From contig JANUWF010001783.1 of NCBI GenBank assembly GCA_026120185.1, positions 4,185,001 through 4,249,000 on the forward strand: 64,000 nt of DNA, written 5' to 3'. Origin of the DNA: Voacanga thouarsii (lineage: Eukaryota; Streptophyta; Magnoliopsida; Gentianales; Apocynaceae). The translations under genes were made by a program, and so were the position numbers. The notes under the pieces were generated by a model. The model was not told where the DNA came from and searched no databases. It saw only the letters and a program-made list of their open reading frames with translations. This document shows, one piece after another, positions 1-13,005 of this stretch; position 1 is the stretch's first letter, and each line of letters starts with the position of its first letter.

Positions 1-554
1 TAAAAATTTTCCATTTAAAACTTCCTAAAGATTTTGATCTTAAGGTTTTTTTTTGACAAAAATCATTTTTCCTTTGCTAAAATGAATTAAAATGGTTTTC
101 TATTTTAACTTACAAAAATCTCTAAATCTAAAATATTTTCTATGTCAAGGATTAAAAAACTTTAAGAAAATAACTAAGGATTAATTTTTGTTTAAGTTAA
201 AATAACCATTTAATTAAAGAAAAATATTTTTCCTTGTCAAATAAAAATTTTCAAAGACTTTGGTCTTTGAGAAAATGTGTGCATATGAATTAAAATAAAT
301 ATCATGCTAGAAAAATATAAACGTTTTAATACTTTTCTATTTTTAATTCTAAATGTCCAAATAATATAATTAAACACGTTAATTAAATTAATTAATGATC
401 CTGTTTAATCTTAAAAATCCTTTACTATTATTTTCATGCAAAATATTCAAAGAATATTAATTATTACAAAATAATAACTTCGCCTAGTATAAGACCAAAA
501 ATTGAAAAAAAAAAAAAAACCAGCCCAAGAAAAATAAGGAAAAAAATATTTTTA
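1..554. other. AT-rich flank, no gene seen
   Basis: Very AT-rich sequence with short homopolymer runs and no ORF resembling a known protein. It may be eroded internal sequence of the minus-oriented Copia remnant to its right, but nothing recognisable supports that. Confidence 0.4.
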
Positions 555-906
555 TGTTATAAAATTAGGGTAGTGTTAGAATAAAATCTTCACACTACAC
601 ACTAATAAAACTCTAACTATTTTGCACAAGAATTTCTCTCTTTCTTTTCTCTCACAATTTTCTCTAATCTTTCTTTCACTAATCTTTCTTTCACAAAATA
701 ATGGTGTATTACAAGCTTAGAGAATAGCTCTATTTATAGAGCTCTAATTAGTGAAATACATCATGGCATACATCATCTTCAACTAATCTCAATTAATGGT
801 GTCTCCACTAAATGGTGGACATCCATAAAAATCTTCTAATAATTCACATAAATCCATAATTAGTGGAGCCTCCACTAATTAATGGAGATTCCAATAATTC
901 ATAACA
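555..906 (-). mobile_element. Solo LTR of the RKD-carrying Copia family
   Basis: This 352 bp stretch matches, in reverse orientation, the 370 bp LTRs at 29859-30228 and 43268-43637, including the TATA-like core ctctatttatagagct and the ends TGTTAT...ATAACA. It is flanked by the 5 bp direct repeat TTTTA (550-554 and 907-911), the size expected for a Copia integrase. No internal region is attached, so it is a solo LTR left by LTR-LTR recombination. It is the third member of the family in the window. Confidence 0.88.
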
Positions 907-1523
907 TTTTAAAAATATTTTTTTCCTCCTTAGTCCAGTGCACTCGCCACACTGGATCATGACCCATGGGAAGACCCATGGACCATGATCCGCAGGTAGG
1001 TGCCCGCAACCCATGGCCCGCCTGCATCATTACCCAAGAAGCATCTTGGGCAGGATGCAATGGATGCTCTCTGCACCCTTCTTGCGCGGTCGCGCCTAAG
1101 CCCGGTTGTGGCTTGAAGCCGGGACTGGCTTGGGTGCCTGCCTCGGCTCTAGGCAGATTGAGCCACGGCTAGGCTGGGCTGGCAGCCTGGTCCATCTTCC
1201 TCCTATTTTTTTTTTTCTGCTATTTCGTCTGTAAATTTCTCCAGACCTCTGCAACCTCTTCGCAATCGATCCAAGGCTACTTCTTGTTACATTTTTCATC
1301 AAAAATAAATACCACATTTGCCTATACCCTTTCAAATTGGGTTTACACGATAGTTATACAAAGCATTAAAATTTTTATAGCAGATCCTAAACCTCAATCG
1401 TGAGGTGTATAATGCAATCTATCTATACCAAAATAGCGAAGAATCTCAAGCATTCAACACAAAATAACCTTGCCAATTTTATTAACTAACATGCATCAAT
1501 TCTAAACCTTTCAAAGCAACACA
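907..1523 (-). mobile_element. 5' internal (leader) remnant of an Angela-like Copia
   Basis: Lies directly downstream, in minus orientation, of an LTR and a primer-binding-site-like motif, so by position it is the untranslated leader of that element. It includes a GC-rich island (about 940-1190) that stands out in an AT-rich window; similar GC-rich leader sequence occurs in the nested Angela element (33430-33540). No gag reading frame is recognisable and the element is truncated at or before the solo LTR. The assignment rests on position and composition. Confidence 0.45.
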
Positions 1524-1534
1524 CTCTAATACCA
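1524..1534 (-). promoter_or_regulatory. Primer binding site of Copia remnant
   Basis: On the minus strand the motif reads TGGTATTAGAG, one base from TGGTATCAGAG, the usual plant Copia primer-binding site complementary to the 3' end of initiator-Met tRNA. It sits just inside the LTR that begins at about 1537, which fixes that LTR as the 5' LTR of a minus-oriented element. Confidence 0.6.
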
Positions 1535-1536
1535 CT

Positions 1537-3403
1537 TGAAGTTCATGAAATACACAGGAGCCATGCATGCTACGAAAAACAGAAACCAAAAGGAAGAAAA
1601 ATGCAGAAGCTACATAGTGGAAGAATTATTTTTTTCTTTATCTATGTGTGTCTTTGGTTTGTTTGGCTGAGAAGAAGATGATTGAATAACAGTGACGGTT
1701 TCTTCACTCGTTAAAGCTTCCGGTTGATGTCCCGCTAATCTCCTACTCCTCCGTGGCATGAACACGAAGCCCTTTGCTTATCAGAATATTCCACCACCCA
1801 ATATATGTTGATGAAACAACTTAGGTGAAGAAAGGCTCTTCTTGATCCTTTGTTATTAATTAGCAAAATCAAGAAGACATAAGGAAAAAGAATACGAACG
1901 AGAGAGAAGCTAGCAAGAGAAAAGCTTTGGGTTTCTTTTTCCTTCTTCGTGTGTCCTCTGTCTATCAAAACCAAACACATGACTTATTCACTAATCATGA
2001 TAACCAAAACCCCGGTGTTTTAATATTTCAAAACATTTGGAGGTTATCAACAGAAGAAATTTAACTTAGCCTAAACTTTTCTATTCTGTGAATTAAAAAA
2101 AAAATCATTTAGTCTAGGCTATTGGGCCAATAATAATTTATTATTTTTTTTGGACCCAATGAGTCCAAAATAATAACTATTAATTATTTATTTTTTGGGC
2201 CTATCAAAATAATCAAATAAATAATTAATAAGTCCAAATGAACTAAAATAATTATTAAAGTCTTTTATTAACTAGTTTAGGTCCAAGTTAATTTTTCTAA
2301 TTATTCAATCTGAGTTTAGGACCTGAATAATTAATTAACTAATTAAACTAGATAATAAGTCTAATTTCTCTAGTTCTTTTATTTTATTCTAGTCTAAAAT
2401 AAATTAGATTTTTTGAATAAAATAAAATCATTTTTATTGAGACTATTTCCTCAATCTAAAATTAATTAGGACATACGAGCTATTCCGAGGATCAAAAAGA
2501 CACATCACCTTGACTACTAAAATGACCAAAATATCATTATTATATAAATAATTGTATTTTATATTTTAAATATTTTCTAATATCACTATAAGAAAATATT
2601 GACCCCAAGGACAATGTTGCGTTAGTTATGCCTTTGACCTACAAGTAAAATGACTAAAATACCCCTCTACACACCGTCGTGCATGTAGAGAGGAAAAAGT
2701 GTACTAACATCTCTCTAAAAAACATCTACCATTCTTAGGCTTCTAATCCAATAATCCACGACTTCTTGAAATATTTTCGATTTCTAAGAGAGCTACCGTA
2801 AAGCAAATATCCAAGTCATGTGTCTCCAGGGCCGTGGATAGTTAAATCATTTGGACAACCACAAGGGGCGATGTGGTGTAAAAACTATCTTATACAAGTT
2901 TGTCTTAATTAACTAGTTATATATATCCAACATACAATTATATTGGTCCTTCTAAAGAACCTCAACTATAGTATATCAAAACATACGCTTCTAGCTTCGT
3001 TAGACTACTAACTTATACTCAAGTTGTAAAGTACAAGTCCACACTGTAGCAATAGTAGTCTAGATTTCTATCACATAATATTTTTAAAAACCACTACTAT
3101 AGGTCATGTTATACGTATTCAAAATACGCTTGTGCTATGAGATGAGAAGACTACTCATTGGTTAAAGGTAAGTCATTCTCTATTTAGAACTCATAACACA
3201 ATAACCTTACTATAATGAGATCTCCATTCTCATCATTTGGTTAAGAATAATAGTTTATGTGTTAAGTATCCCATGGTCCATACTTTACTGTGAAAGACCT
3301 CCATTCACTTGAACCATTTACTTAAACACAATAGGTCTTTTCCAATGAAAATTGTGCACAAATGTAAAGAAAATTTCACAAATAATTTTTGAGAAAATTC
3401 ACT
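1537..3403 (-). mobile_element. 5' LTR of Angela-like Copia, larger piece
   Basis: About 1.87 kb alignable by eye with the solo LTR at 11221-13000 (shared blocks include aaaatattgacccc, gacaaccacaaggggcgat and cactgtagcaatagtagtctaga) and, inverted, with 13197-14230. The LTR stops abruptly at 3403 where a CACTA element begins and resumes at 13136, ending in catcccaaca at 13196. Read on the minus strand it begins tgttgggatgtatgccct, the typical start of Angela/Tork-type LTRs. The exact inner boundary near 1537 is approximate. Confidence 0.7.
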
Positions 3404-4080
3404 CTACTAGAAAAATGCTAATTACCAACAGACCATTCCCAACAAACCAAGTTCGATTGGAAATTACCAACATATATTCCCAACAAATGTGGAATGTGTT
3501 GCATTTCAGTCACTTACCAACAAATTACCAACTGTGTGTATTCTATTGGTGATTTTGCTATTGGTAATCAGTTGGTAATGCATTGGTAAACAGGCGGGAA
3601 AATATATACCAACCGATTACCAACAAAATATAAGTGGTTGGTAACTGTGTTGGATGGTAATCTGTTGGTAATAAGGAGGGAATGTTGTTCTCGCCAATTT
3701 ACCAACGGAATACCAACAGACGTGGGTAGTTGGTAGTTATTTCAGTTGGTAATATTGCTGGTAATGTGATGGTTAATTTTTTACCAACAACATTACCGAC
3801 CGACATATCTATTGGAAATATAGTAAAACAATCTCCAAAAAACTACAAACAGAATTACCAATTGTGCGTATTTAGTTGTTAATATTTGTGTTGGTAATCT
3901 GTTGGTAATATGTTGGTAAGGATATAGGAAAATATTTACCAACCGATTAGCAATTAAATATGCGTAGTTGGTAACTATGTCTGATGGGAATCTATTGGTA
4001 AAGGGAAGATGAATGTTTTTTCCCTATCGATGTTCCAACGAAATACCAACTGAAATGGGTAGTTGGTAGAAGTTTACATA
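3404..4080. repeat. CACTA left subterminal repeats
   Basis: Dense array of a 10-16 bp motif built on ttggtaa / ttaccaac in both orientations, with variable spacing. The same motif fills the other arm (10620-11215 and 13006-13132). In CACTA elements such subterminal motifs are transposase binding sites. Confidence 0.75.
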
Positions 4081-4099
4081 GAAGAAAAATAAATTTGTT

Positions 4100-5600
4100 G
4101 AAGATAAGCATGTCAAATTAACAATTCAATCGTTAGATTTGTTAAAATTACTTAAAAAAGTATTGTGACCAAATTTGAAGGTAATCGGATATATTTAGCA
4201 ACACAATCTAGCATAATTTCTATATAACGATCTAAAACCTAACTTGTTTATAAATATAAGCATATCAAATTGACGATCCAACAATTAGATTTCTTAAAAT
4301 TACTAAAAAATGTATGGTGTCCAAATTTGAAGGTAATCAAATATATTTAGTTACACAATCTAACATAATCTCTATATAACGACCTAAAACCTAACTCATT
4401 TATAAAGATACGCACATCAAATTGACAATCCAACCATTAGATTTCTTAAAATTACTAAAAAATGTATGGTGACCAAATTTGAAGGTAATCGGATATATTT
4501 AAATACATAATCTAACATAATCTCTATATAATGGCCTAAAACCTAACTCGTTTATAAAGATAAGCATGTCAAATTGACAATCCACCCGTTAAATTTGTTA
4601 AAATTCTCTAAAAAAGTATTGTGACCAAATTTAAAGAAAATTGGGTGTATTTAGCTACACAGCCTAACATAATCTCTATATAACGGCCTAAAACCTAACT
4701 CGTTTATAAAGATAAGCACGCCAAACTAATGATCCAACCATTAGATTTGTTAAAATTATTAAAAAATATATTGTAACAAAATTTTAAGGTAATCGAATAT
4801 ATTTAGCTACACAAGCTAGCATAATCTCTATTTAACGGCCTAAAACGTGATTCGTTTGTAAAGATAAGCACGTCAAATTGACGATCCAACCGTTACATTT
4901 ATTAAAATTCCTTAAAAAAGTACTGTGACCAAATTTGAAGGTAATCGGATATATTTAGCTACACAATCTAGTATAATCTCTGTGTAATGGCTTAAAATCT
5001 AACTTGTTTATAAAGATAAGCACATCAAACAGACAATTCAACCATTAGATTTGTTAAAATTACTAAAAAAAATTATTGTGATCAAATTTGAAGGTACTCG
5101 GATATATTTAACTACACAAGCTAGTATAACCTCTATATAACGACCTAAAACCTAAGTCGTTTATAACTATAAGAATGTCAAATTGACGATCCAATCGTTA
5201 ATTTGTTAAAATTACTAAGAAATATTTTGTAACTAAATTTGAAGGTAATCGGATATATTTAGCTGCACAATCTAGTATAATTTCTATATAACGGCCTACA
5301 ACCTAACTCATTTATAAAGATAAGTACGTCAAATTGACGATCCAACCGTTAAATTTGTTAAAATTACTAAAAAAAGTATTGTAACCAATTTTGAAGGTAA
5401 TCAAATTTGTCTAGCTACACAATCTAGTATAATCTCTATATAACGGCTGAAAACCTAACGCCTTTATAAATATAAGAATATCAAATTAATGATTCAACCG
5501 TTAGATTTATTTAAATTGCTAAAAAAAAGTATTATCACCAAATTTAAAGATAACTAGATGTATGTTGCCATATAATCTAGTTTAATCTATATATAAGCTC
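4100..5600 (+). repeat. About ten tandem copies of a 152 bp repeat
   Basis: Units begin near 4101, 4254, 4406, 4558, 4710, 4862, 5014, 5163, 5312 and 5464. Each contains the blocks gataagcacgtcaaattgac, gatccaaccgttagatttg, ttgtgaccaaatttgaaggt, aatcggatatatttagctac and taacggcctaaaacctaact. Units differ by scattered substitutions and small indels, so the array is old. It contains no long ORF and lies wholly inside the CACTA element. Confidence 0.85.
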
Positions 5601-6589
5601 TCAAAATTAATTCATATATTACGCCTATTAGTTAATATTTCTTTAAAAGTGAAATTCAATCCTTTTAATTAAACAATAATGTAGTACTTTATATTTATAT
5701 AAAAATATTGTGAATATATTTGGGAATGGCTTCGAAATTGAATAAACTCAAGTTAAATTTATTTAAATTGAAAGAATTTCTAAATTGAGCCTAATAATTA
5801 TATTGGGATTATAAGGTATCAAATTAAAATAATGATAATGTATGGTATTCTAAAAGCAATATGTCCAATTGGTTATGCTTTTATCATTTTAAAAAGATAT
5901 ATTTATGCGGTTACATTTATATCATAAATTACAAGAGTAATAAACTTAGTAATAAAGAATTATAAGGTTAAAAAAACAAAATATACCAAATGCATTTATG
6001 GGATCCTCAAAATTAAAGTTGTTTAAAAAAGGATTTCTAAAGTTATACCAAATTTTTCAAAGTAAAAAAAAAAATGGCTAGGCAGTGAGGAGAGACAAAA
6101 TAGAATGACTTAAAATTATGTAATTTTGATTTGTATGTATAATGACAATTACTTTTCAACACATATTATAAATATAGCACAATACTATAATTTTAGAAAA
6201 AATCTAAAATTAAGTGGGTGAAACAAATATATTATAATGAAAATATTTTTATTTCAAGTGTAATACACAAATACCAGTTCCTATTAACCTTAAAAGTCTT
6301 TGGTCAACATATATAAATCTTTGTTCTTGACAGCAATACCTCTCATTTCTTTGAAAATTTTGGTAAAATCTTATCAATGTCAACCAGTCATATTATCAAA
6401 TCTCCGTCTGGACATAGTTTAATTTATTAGTCAGATAATAAATTTTTAATTTAATTCACACATATCTTTTTTGTATTAAAAATAAATTAATAAAAACAAT
6501 TCAAAATTTTGATACACACACACACACATAATTTTTTAAAATAATTTTTTTCAACAATTAAAGCTATTAATACCCGTCAGAATGTATTT

Positions 6590-6623
<34 letters not shown>

Positions 6624-6840
6624 TTCTAAAAAAAAAGACAATTGCCACATTTGAAAATGACAAAAATTAGTACCATATATGAAATTACCAGACATTCAAA
6701 AACAAATTGCTTTATCTGGCTAAACTATCAAATTTATTTTTATTAATTTAAAAGAAAAAATTGAAAAAGGCAAAGGCGCTAAAAGAACACGCCAAATTCC
6801 CCCCCCCCACCAAAACACTTCTACACTAAATTTTCTTTAT
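5601..6840. other. AT-rich CACTA interior
   Basis: No coding homology seen. Contains a (CA)n run near 6512-6528 and an (AT)n microsatellite at about 6593-6620. It lies between the tandem array and the captured gene segment. Confidence 0.5.
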
Positions 6841-7755
6841 TTTCTGTTCCTTTCTCGAGTCATCACCGAAAGCCCCGTTTTCTTCAACTCTCCCGAAGCC
6901 CCTTATGCAGTTATGTTGAAGCCCCTTCTGCAACTCCATCGTCAACAGTGCTATCTATCTTCTATCTCCGAATATGAATTTGCTCGAATGGCATTCAAGG
7001 TTCATTCTTGGTTTAATTTGAGGCTATAAAAATGGATTGAGATTTACATGTTGATGATGTTTTGGGCAACTAAATTGTTTCTTATTAGGATTTTAATCGG
7101 GGAGCAGTGGGTTAGCTAGGTGTTAAGTTAGGAGAAAAAAGCATGGTTCTCGCTTGGTTTCATTCAGTCTTGCGTTTAGTGAACTGTTAGCTCAATCTGG
7201 TTGGAATGCCTGCTTCAAGTCACGTTCCTGTGAACTCTTTGACCAGAGTTTGAAGTGATTAAAACATTTTCTCTGTCCGCTTTCCTATATAACTTTTCTC
7301 TTGCATATGATTTGTGAATCTGTATGCATGACTATTTGATCTATGTTGTGGTTGCCCATCTTTTGACTTCTATTGTTCTAAGTATTCAACTGTTGTGTAT
7401 TTTCCTACTAGAATGCCTTTTGATCTGGATGTTCTTATGTCTTCTTTTCCCTAGTGATTATGAATTGAAAATGGCTGTCATCAACTGGCAACTTTTTATC
7501 ATAATTTTGAGCATTAAGGGAGAAAACAGCTTGCCCTGTTATCGTTTTCTTTAGGAACTTGAGAATATGATCCATTTGGTCAATGTAGCTCCTATTTTTA
7601 CATCTATATTCTTCAGAAGGATTACAAAACATGAATTTGTATAAGATGGCTTAAGGTAATTCTGCTATTGTAATTTTATCCAGTCGTGTGTTGTTTTATC
7701 CTCTGTTGTTTTTTGTCAAGTTCCTTCTTGGGCTTATTGCTTGCATACTTTAATA
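6841..7755 (+). other. Non-coding 5' part of the captured segment
   Basis: Less AT-rich than its surroundings, with a pyrimidine-rich start (about 6840-6960) that could be a captured 5' UTR or promoter of the deacetylase or of another gene. I found no exon matching the N-terminal half of class IV histone deacetylases here; in particular no sequence for the GGGFHH active-site segment. Confidence 0.35.
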
Positions 7756-8854
7756 GGGTGATGATAATTGATCTTGATGCACACCAAGGGAATGGACATG
7801 AAAAGGATTTTTCTATGACAGTATGATAATTATCCTTCCTTATTGCCTTTCTCTAGGTATTGTCATATTAACCAGTTTTCTATTGATGCTAATAGGAAGA
7901 GTTTATATCTTGGATATGTACAATCCTGATACCTATCCTTTCGTAAGTTATTATTGGTCTCTCTAGCATTTACAAGCACAGATGGTGCATTCGCTCCTAT
8001 TTCTTTCTCTTTCTCAATCTACTATCATAAAGAGATGACATCATAAGATGAACATAGAAAATGCTAGTATTGTGATTTGTCTTTTATCTCAATTAGTAGT
8101 GACATACTTTTTTTTTTAAGGATTATGAAGCCAGGAGGTACATTGATCAGAAAGTTGAAATACTAATAATTTTGTTCATTGATGTATTTTATTTATATTT
8201 TCTATTTTGTGTATCATGATAAGCATTTGCTTCGTTTTATTAAGCAAATTGGAACTTCAACAAGTTACTACTTGTCAAAACTAGACAAAGCTGTTAAGGT
8301 ATATCTATTAACTAGTTGTTACAGACTATATATTTGGTCGTCCACCCTCTTCCTTTTTTCTAATGATTATTTGAAACCAATTTCCTCCTGTCCTTCTCCT
8401 TTTTCCTAGTTGGAAGCAACATTATTCACCCACAACTAGTGAGAGCAATATTAGTTGATGATCTTATATTAGGACAGAAGCACTCTGACTTTTGAACTTG
8501 CATGGCATACATGCCCAATTTTTACAGTTAAACTGGCATGGCATACAGGGCTTTAATAATAATGGTTCTGCATGACGGTTGCCTTTGTTATATCTTCTGT
8601 AGATGTTTTTCATGGAATAGAAATACTATTGAAGCCCCAGTTTCAGTGTTTGTTATAATTTTCTTTATCGGCCTGCTATCCAACATATTTTCTTGGTCTA
8701 AAACTAGTTTGAGCTTTCGATATTATTACACTGTTCTTGATTTCTAATATTACATTTAGTTGCTTCCATTATCTTTGCACAGCTGATATCATGTCACAAA
8801 ACAGAGACATATATGTTTTTTGGTTGGGGGTCGAGGGCCCAAAAAAAATTTAAA

Positions 8855-8944
<90 letters not shown>

Positions 8945-9747
8945 ATCTTCTAGCATATCCTTTTATATAATTTGCCCTCCCAACCCAAAGTTTTTTATTC
9001 TATCTCTGTTACAAAATTTGGTATCATAAAGTTTATGACTTTCCTATGTCATTATTTTCCTGTTGTGACAAGTTACGTCTTTATTACAACTTGTTAGGTA
9101 GCTTCAAATAACTTTGATCCTCAGTTGATCATGTACAATGCTGGTACTGATATTTTGGAAGAAGATCCCCTTGGTAGGTTGAAGGTATGCTATTTGGTCT
9201 CAAAAATGTATGCTAGATGGAGTTCTTCACCCACAGCTACACCAGTATTGTCCTTTTAACAAATTATAGTACAGACTCTATAGATTTAGGAAAAGAATTG
9301 AAAAGAAAAGAGGGGAAAATTGCATTTGTTGCCTTTTGCATTAGAAGTGTTGTTTGGGGGAGAACAAAGAAAGAATGAATATATAGAATGTATTGCAGCT
9401 GACGAAGGTTGTAAATATCTAAAAGAAAAGCTTTTGTGCAGATCAGCCCTGAAGGAATAGCCACGAGGGATGAAAAGGTCTTCAGGTTTGCCCGTGATAG
9501 GAGCATCCCTCTCATCATGCTTACATCAGGTCACTTCATGACCATGACCAATTTTTTGCAACATTAGACCTTATTGTAAATGGTGTATTTCTTTTTGCTA
9601 TACCACTGATCAATTTATCATCCTACATTACTCTGTCAATTTTCAGGTGGTTATATAAAATCCAGTGCAAGAGTGATTGCAGATTTAATTAAAAACCTTT
9701 CAAACAAATCCTTGATAAAGCTGCAAGGTTCACCAAGGAAAATTTAG
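7756..9747 (+). pseudogene. Class IV histone deacetylase (HDA2-like), C-terminal half, captured in CACTA
   Basis: Seven exon-like blocks keep their order and most splice signals. 7756-7820 encodes MIIDLDAHQGNGHEKDF; 7896-7942 GRVYILDMYNPDTYPF; 8121-about 8160 DYEARRYIDQKVE; 8248-8298 GTSTSYYLSKLDKAVK; 9098-9184 ASNNFDPQLIMYNAGTDILE; 9442-9529 ISPEGIATRDEKVFRFARD; 9647-9747 GGYIKSSARVIADLIKNL and then a stop. These match plant HDA2 / HDAC11-type zinc-dependent deacetylases. The two zinc-binding Asp segments (DLDAHQGNG, TDILEEDPLG) and the catalytic-loop GGY are present. The N-terminal half, with the catalytic His-His, is absent. The first block seems to lack one base relative to the family (SDD read as SM), and the donor after the third block is unclear. 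It is very unlikely to deacetylate histones. An intact parent gene should exist elsewhere. Confidence 0.82.
8861..8941. repeat. (AT)n(AG)n compound microsatellite
   Basis: Perfect run of AT dinucleotides passing directly into about 25 AG dinucleotides, inside an intron of the captured deacetylase fragment. Confidence 0.95.
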
Positions 9748-10619
9748 CTATCATAAGGCCTTTTTCTTTACTTTTGCTACAAAGAATGTTCTACAATCAT
9801 AGACCTGTACATGAATTCCAGTGCAAGAGTGCCAAATCGATTATCTACCTCTCACAACACACATCCTATTATCTTGATAAAGCTACAGTCTTTATCGGGG
9901 TAAATTTTATAGAGTATCTCATATGGGATTGTCATGTACCTCTGAAAACGAATCTAATCATAGAACTGTGTAGTTGTGTTTAAAGTTAAGATCTGTCCTT
10001 TTGGTGAATCTATACACTGTTGTTTGATTAGGAAATGGTCTTTTAGTGGTTAGGAGCCTCTACACGTTGCTCATTGATCAAGTAGGTGAAATAAAGAATG
10101 AGAAGGAAGAAAGCATGAGACCAAATGGTATACACAATTTCTTCTCAGTTGATGACTTGATGTGTACTGTACACCTGCATTATAAATTAATATTGGCAGC
10201 TATGCTGTTGTGCACTTTGTATGGATAATTTCCCCTTAGGTGATATGTAAATTGCCTTTGAGGTAATAGGGAAGTGGTGCTCTTTTTATAAACCAAGCTC
10301 AATGTGAAGTCAAGGAACTCAAGGGACAGAATTCTTCACAAGCTGATTCTTGATTTTATTTCATATTTGGACTATTGAAGTGAAATATTGTTTTTAGTTC
10401 ATAAGAAATTGATTTTATCTTATTTTTCTTCCACATCAGAGTTTAATGTAGTGTTAATATGGATGGAGGTTGGTTTATGCATTGTTTTAAATATGAGAAT
10501 TATGGATGTTGATACACTTCCAATATGGATGTATGTGTTTTGATATGAATGCATTTTTAATATTATGCATGATTTATTTATCAAATGCGTATGGATTATA
10601 TAGTGATAACATAATTTCA
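9748..10619 (+). other. 3' flank of the captured deacetylase
   Basis: Moderately AT-rich sequence after the deacetylase stop, probably captured 3' UTR and downstream DNA. The phrase ccagtgcaagagtg at 9819-9832 repeats part of the last exon (9661-9674), a small local duplication. No other coding homology seen. Confidence 0.4.
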
Positions 10620-11215
10620 GTTATCAATAGAAAATTTGTTGGTACGATTAGATACTAACAAAAATTTATAGGTGTTTACTAATAAACAATCTGTTGGTAC
10701 ATACCAACAAAAATCTACAAGTGCTTACCAACAGAATTTGTTGTTGGAATTTATCAACAAAAATCTGTAAGTGTTTACCAACAGAAAATCAGTGGGTAAG
10801 TACCAACAAAAATTTGTAAGTGTTTACCAACTGAAAATCTGTTGATAATTACTAGCAATATAATATTTTTGTACTACGACATTACCAACTAAATTGTTTG
10901 TGGTAATATATAATATTTACCAACAAAATAAATATGCCAACTAAGGAACGGTTGGAAAATTACCAACCACATTACCAACTAATTAATTAATTAGAAAAAA
11001 ATGCCAACAAATTACTAACAGAAGAATTAATTGGAAAATTTTCAACAACTTTACCAACAAAAACCACTTAGTCCGTTTGTTGGTAACTTAATAAAATTAC
11101 CAATAGAAAATATTTAATTCCAAAAAAATCATTACTAACCAAAATTTAATGTTACCAATTGTAAAATTTGTTGGTAATTACCAACAGATTTAAAAAAAAT
11201 TATTGTTGGTAATAG
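10620..11215. repeat. CACTA right subterminal repeats (outer part)
   Basis: Dozens of short copies of accaacaaaaatctgtaagtg and ttggtaatt-type motifs in both orientations. The array is interrupted by a solo LTR and resumes at 13006-13132, where it reaches the right terminal inverted repeat. Confidence 0.75.
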
Positions 11216-11220
11216 TTTTC

Positions 11221-13000
11221 TAAAAGCATGAAAAAGGGAAAACACAGGGCATGCAGTGGAAGCGAAAGCAAAGAAAACTGGAAAAACTCAAGAATAGGGG
11301 AGCTGAACAGAGCCGGCGCCAGCTCCGGCAACGCTAGTCGGCGCCAGTCATGCTCTGCACGGATTCTGAGGTTTTTAAAAAAATACCTCTTTTCCTCATT
11401 TGTAAGAATTGGCTAGACCAGAATGTGTGCAACCCGGGTAGGTATGCTGGTGGAGACCTCTAGTGCGATTCATGTAAGTCTCCTACTTCGTCTTTGCATA
11501 TAGGTAAACGTCAAACTCTCGGTCTTCCAGTATATGGCTTGCCTAATTCTATTTGGTGAACAACTTACAAGGCTAGAGAACTTTCTTGGAGAGAGGGAGA
11601 GACTTCTGGCTATTTTTTTTTCACAGAGAGGAGTCCGTCAAAAAATAAAGTTATATCCAATCTTCCTGTTTAACCTAAACAAAAACCCTATGTTAAACTG
11701 GATTGGGTCATTGGACTCTTAGTTTAATCTTTTGGGCTTAATTAATTATTCTAATTAGAATCAAATAAATGGCCCAATTACTAATTAATTTTTCAGTCCA
11801 ATTAATAGGCCTATATTAGTTTAGTTCCAGATTAATCTTTAATTATTCAAATTGAGCCAAAGCCATGAATAATTATTTAACCCACCAAACTAATTTAATT
11901 AATTCTCTCTCTCTATGGACCTTTATTTTATTCTAGCACAACAATTAAATAGGATACTTAAATAAAATAAATTCCATTTAATTTAAGATTAATTCCTTAG
12001 CATGTATTTAATTAGGACTCACGGTCTATATTGGGGACCAAAAAACACACCGCCTTAGCTACTAAAATGACTAAAATACGCTTGTCATATAAATAGCTGT
12101 ATTTTTCATTTTAAATATTTTCTAATATCACCATAAGAAAATATTGACCCCCAAGGACAATGCTGCATTAGCAAAGTCTCCGACCTACAGGTATAATGAT
12201 TAAAATACCCCTCCATATATCGCCGTACATCTAAAGAGGAAGAAGTGTACTAACACCTCTCTAAATGACATCTACCATCCTTAGGCCTCTAGTCCAATGA
12301 TCCACGACTTTCTAGATTGTTTCCGCTTTCCAAGGGAGCTACCCTAAAGTAAACATCCAAATCATGTTTCTCAGGGCCCTGAATATTTAGATCATTCAGA
12401 CAACCACAAGGGGCGATATAGTATATAAACTATCTTGTACAAGTCCATCTTAACTAACTAGTCACACATACCAACATGTAAGTATATTGGCCCTACGATA
12501 GAACCTTAATTATAGCAAATCAAAGTATATGCTTCCAGTTTTGTCAGACTACCAACTCATACTCAAGTCATAGAGTACCAATCCACGTTGTAGCGGTAGT
12601 AGTCTAGATTTTTACCATATAGTACTTTAAGAAACCACTACTACAGGTTCTGTTCTACGTATTCGAAATACGCTTAAATGAGTGGACTACTCACTGGCTA
12701 AAGGTAAGCCATTCCCCATTTAGAATTCACAACATAATAACCTAGACATGATGAGATTCCCATTTGCATCAATCGGTTAAGAACGAATGTTTATGTGTTA
12801 AGTAATCCGTGATCCATACCTTACTGTGAAAGACCTCCATTCACATGGACTACTTACTTAAACACAATGGGTCTTTTCCAAACGTAATTGTGCACAAATA
12901 AAAATGTAAATTCACAAATAATGTCTGAAAATAAATTCTTTTATTAAAACATTTGATATTTATATCAGAAACCTAGTCTAAGAGGGCATATTTCCCAACA
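11221..13000 (-). mobile_element. Solo LTR (Angela-like) inserted in the CACTA element
   Basis: A 1780 bp LTR in minus orientation, alignable with 1537-3403 through most of its length and ending in the conserved gggcatatttcccaaca. It is flanked by the 5 bp repeat TTTTC (11216-11220 and 13001-13005). The outermost base pair at the left end is TA rather than TG, a likely point mutation. It interrupts the CACTA right arm, so it arrived after the CACTA. Confidence 0.82.
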
Positions 13001-13005
13001 TTTTC

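Noticed and set aside
4100..5600. Regular repeats suggestive of a CRISPR-like or coding repeat array
   Set aside because: The units are contiguous 152 bp tandem copies without spacers, in a plant transposon, and have no open frame.
8820..9029. Open frame with (YI)n(RE)n repeats
   Set aside because: Translation of the (AT)n(AG)n microsatellite.
7756..9747. An intact host HDA2 gene
   Set aside because: The N-terminal half with the catalytic His-His is absent, one exon seems frameshifted, and the block lies between CACTA subterminal repeats.
11228..11416. Short open frame near the end of the solo LTR
   Set aside because: Lies inside LTR sequence; no homology.
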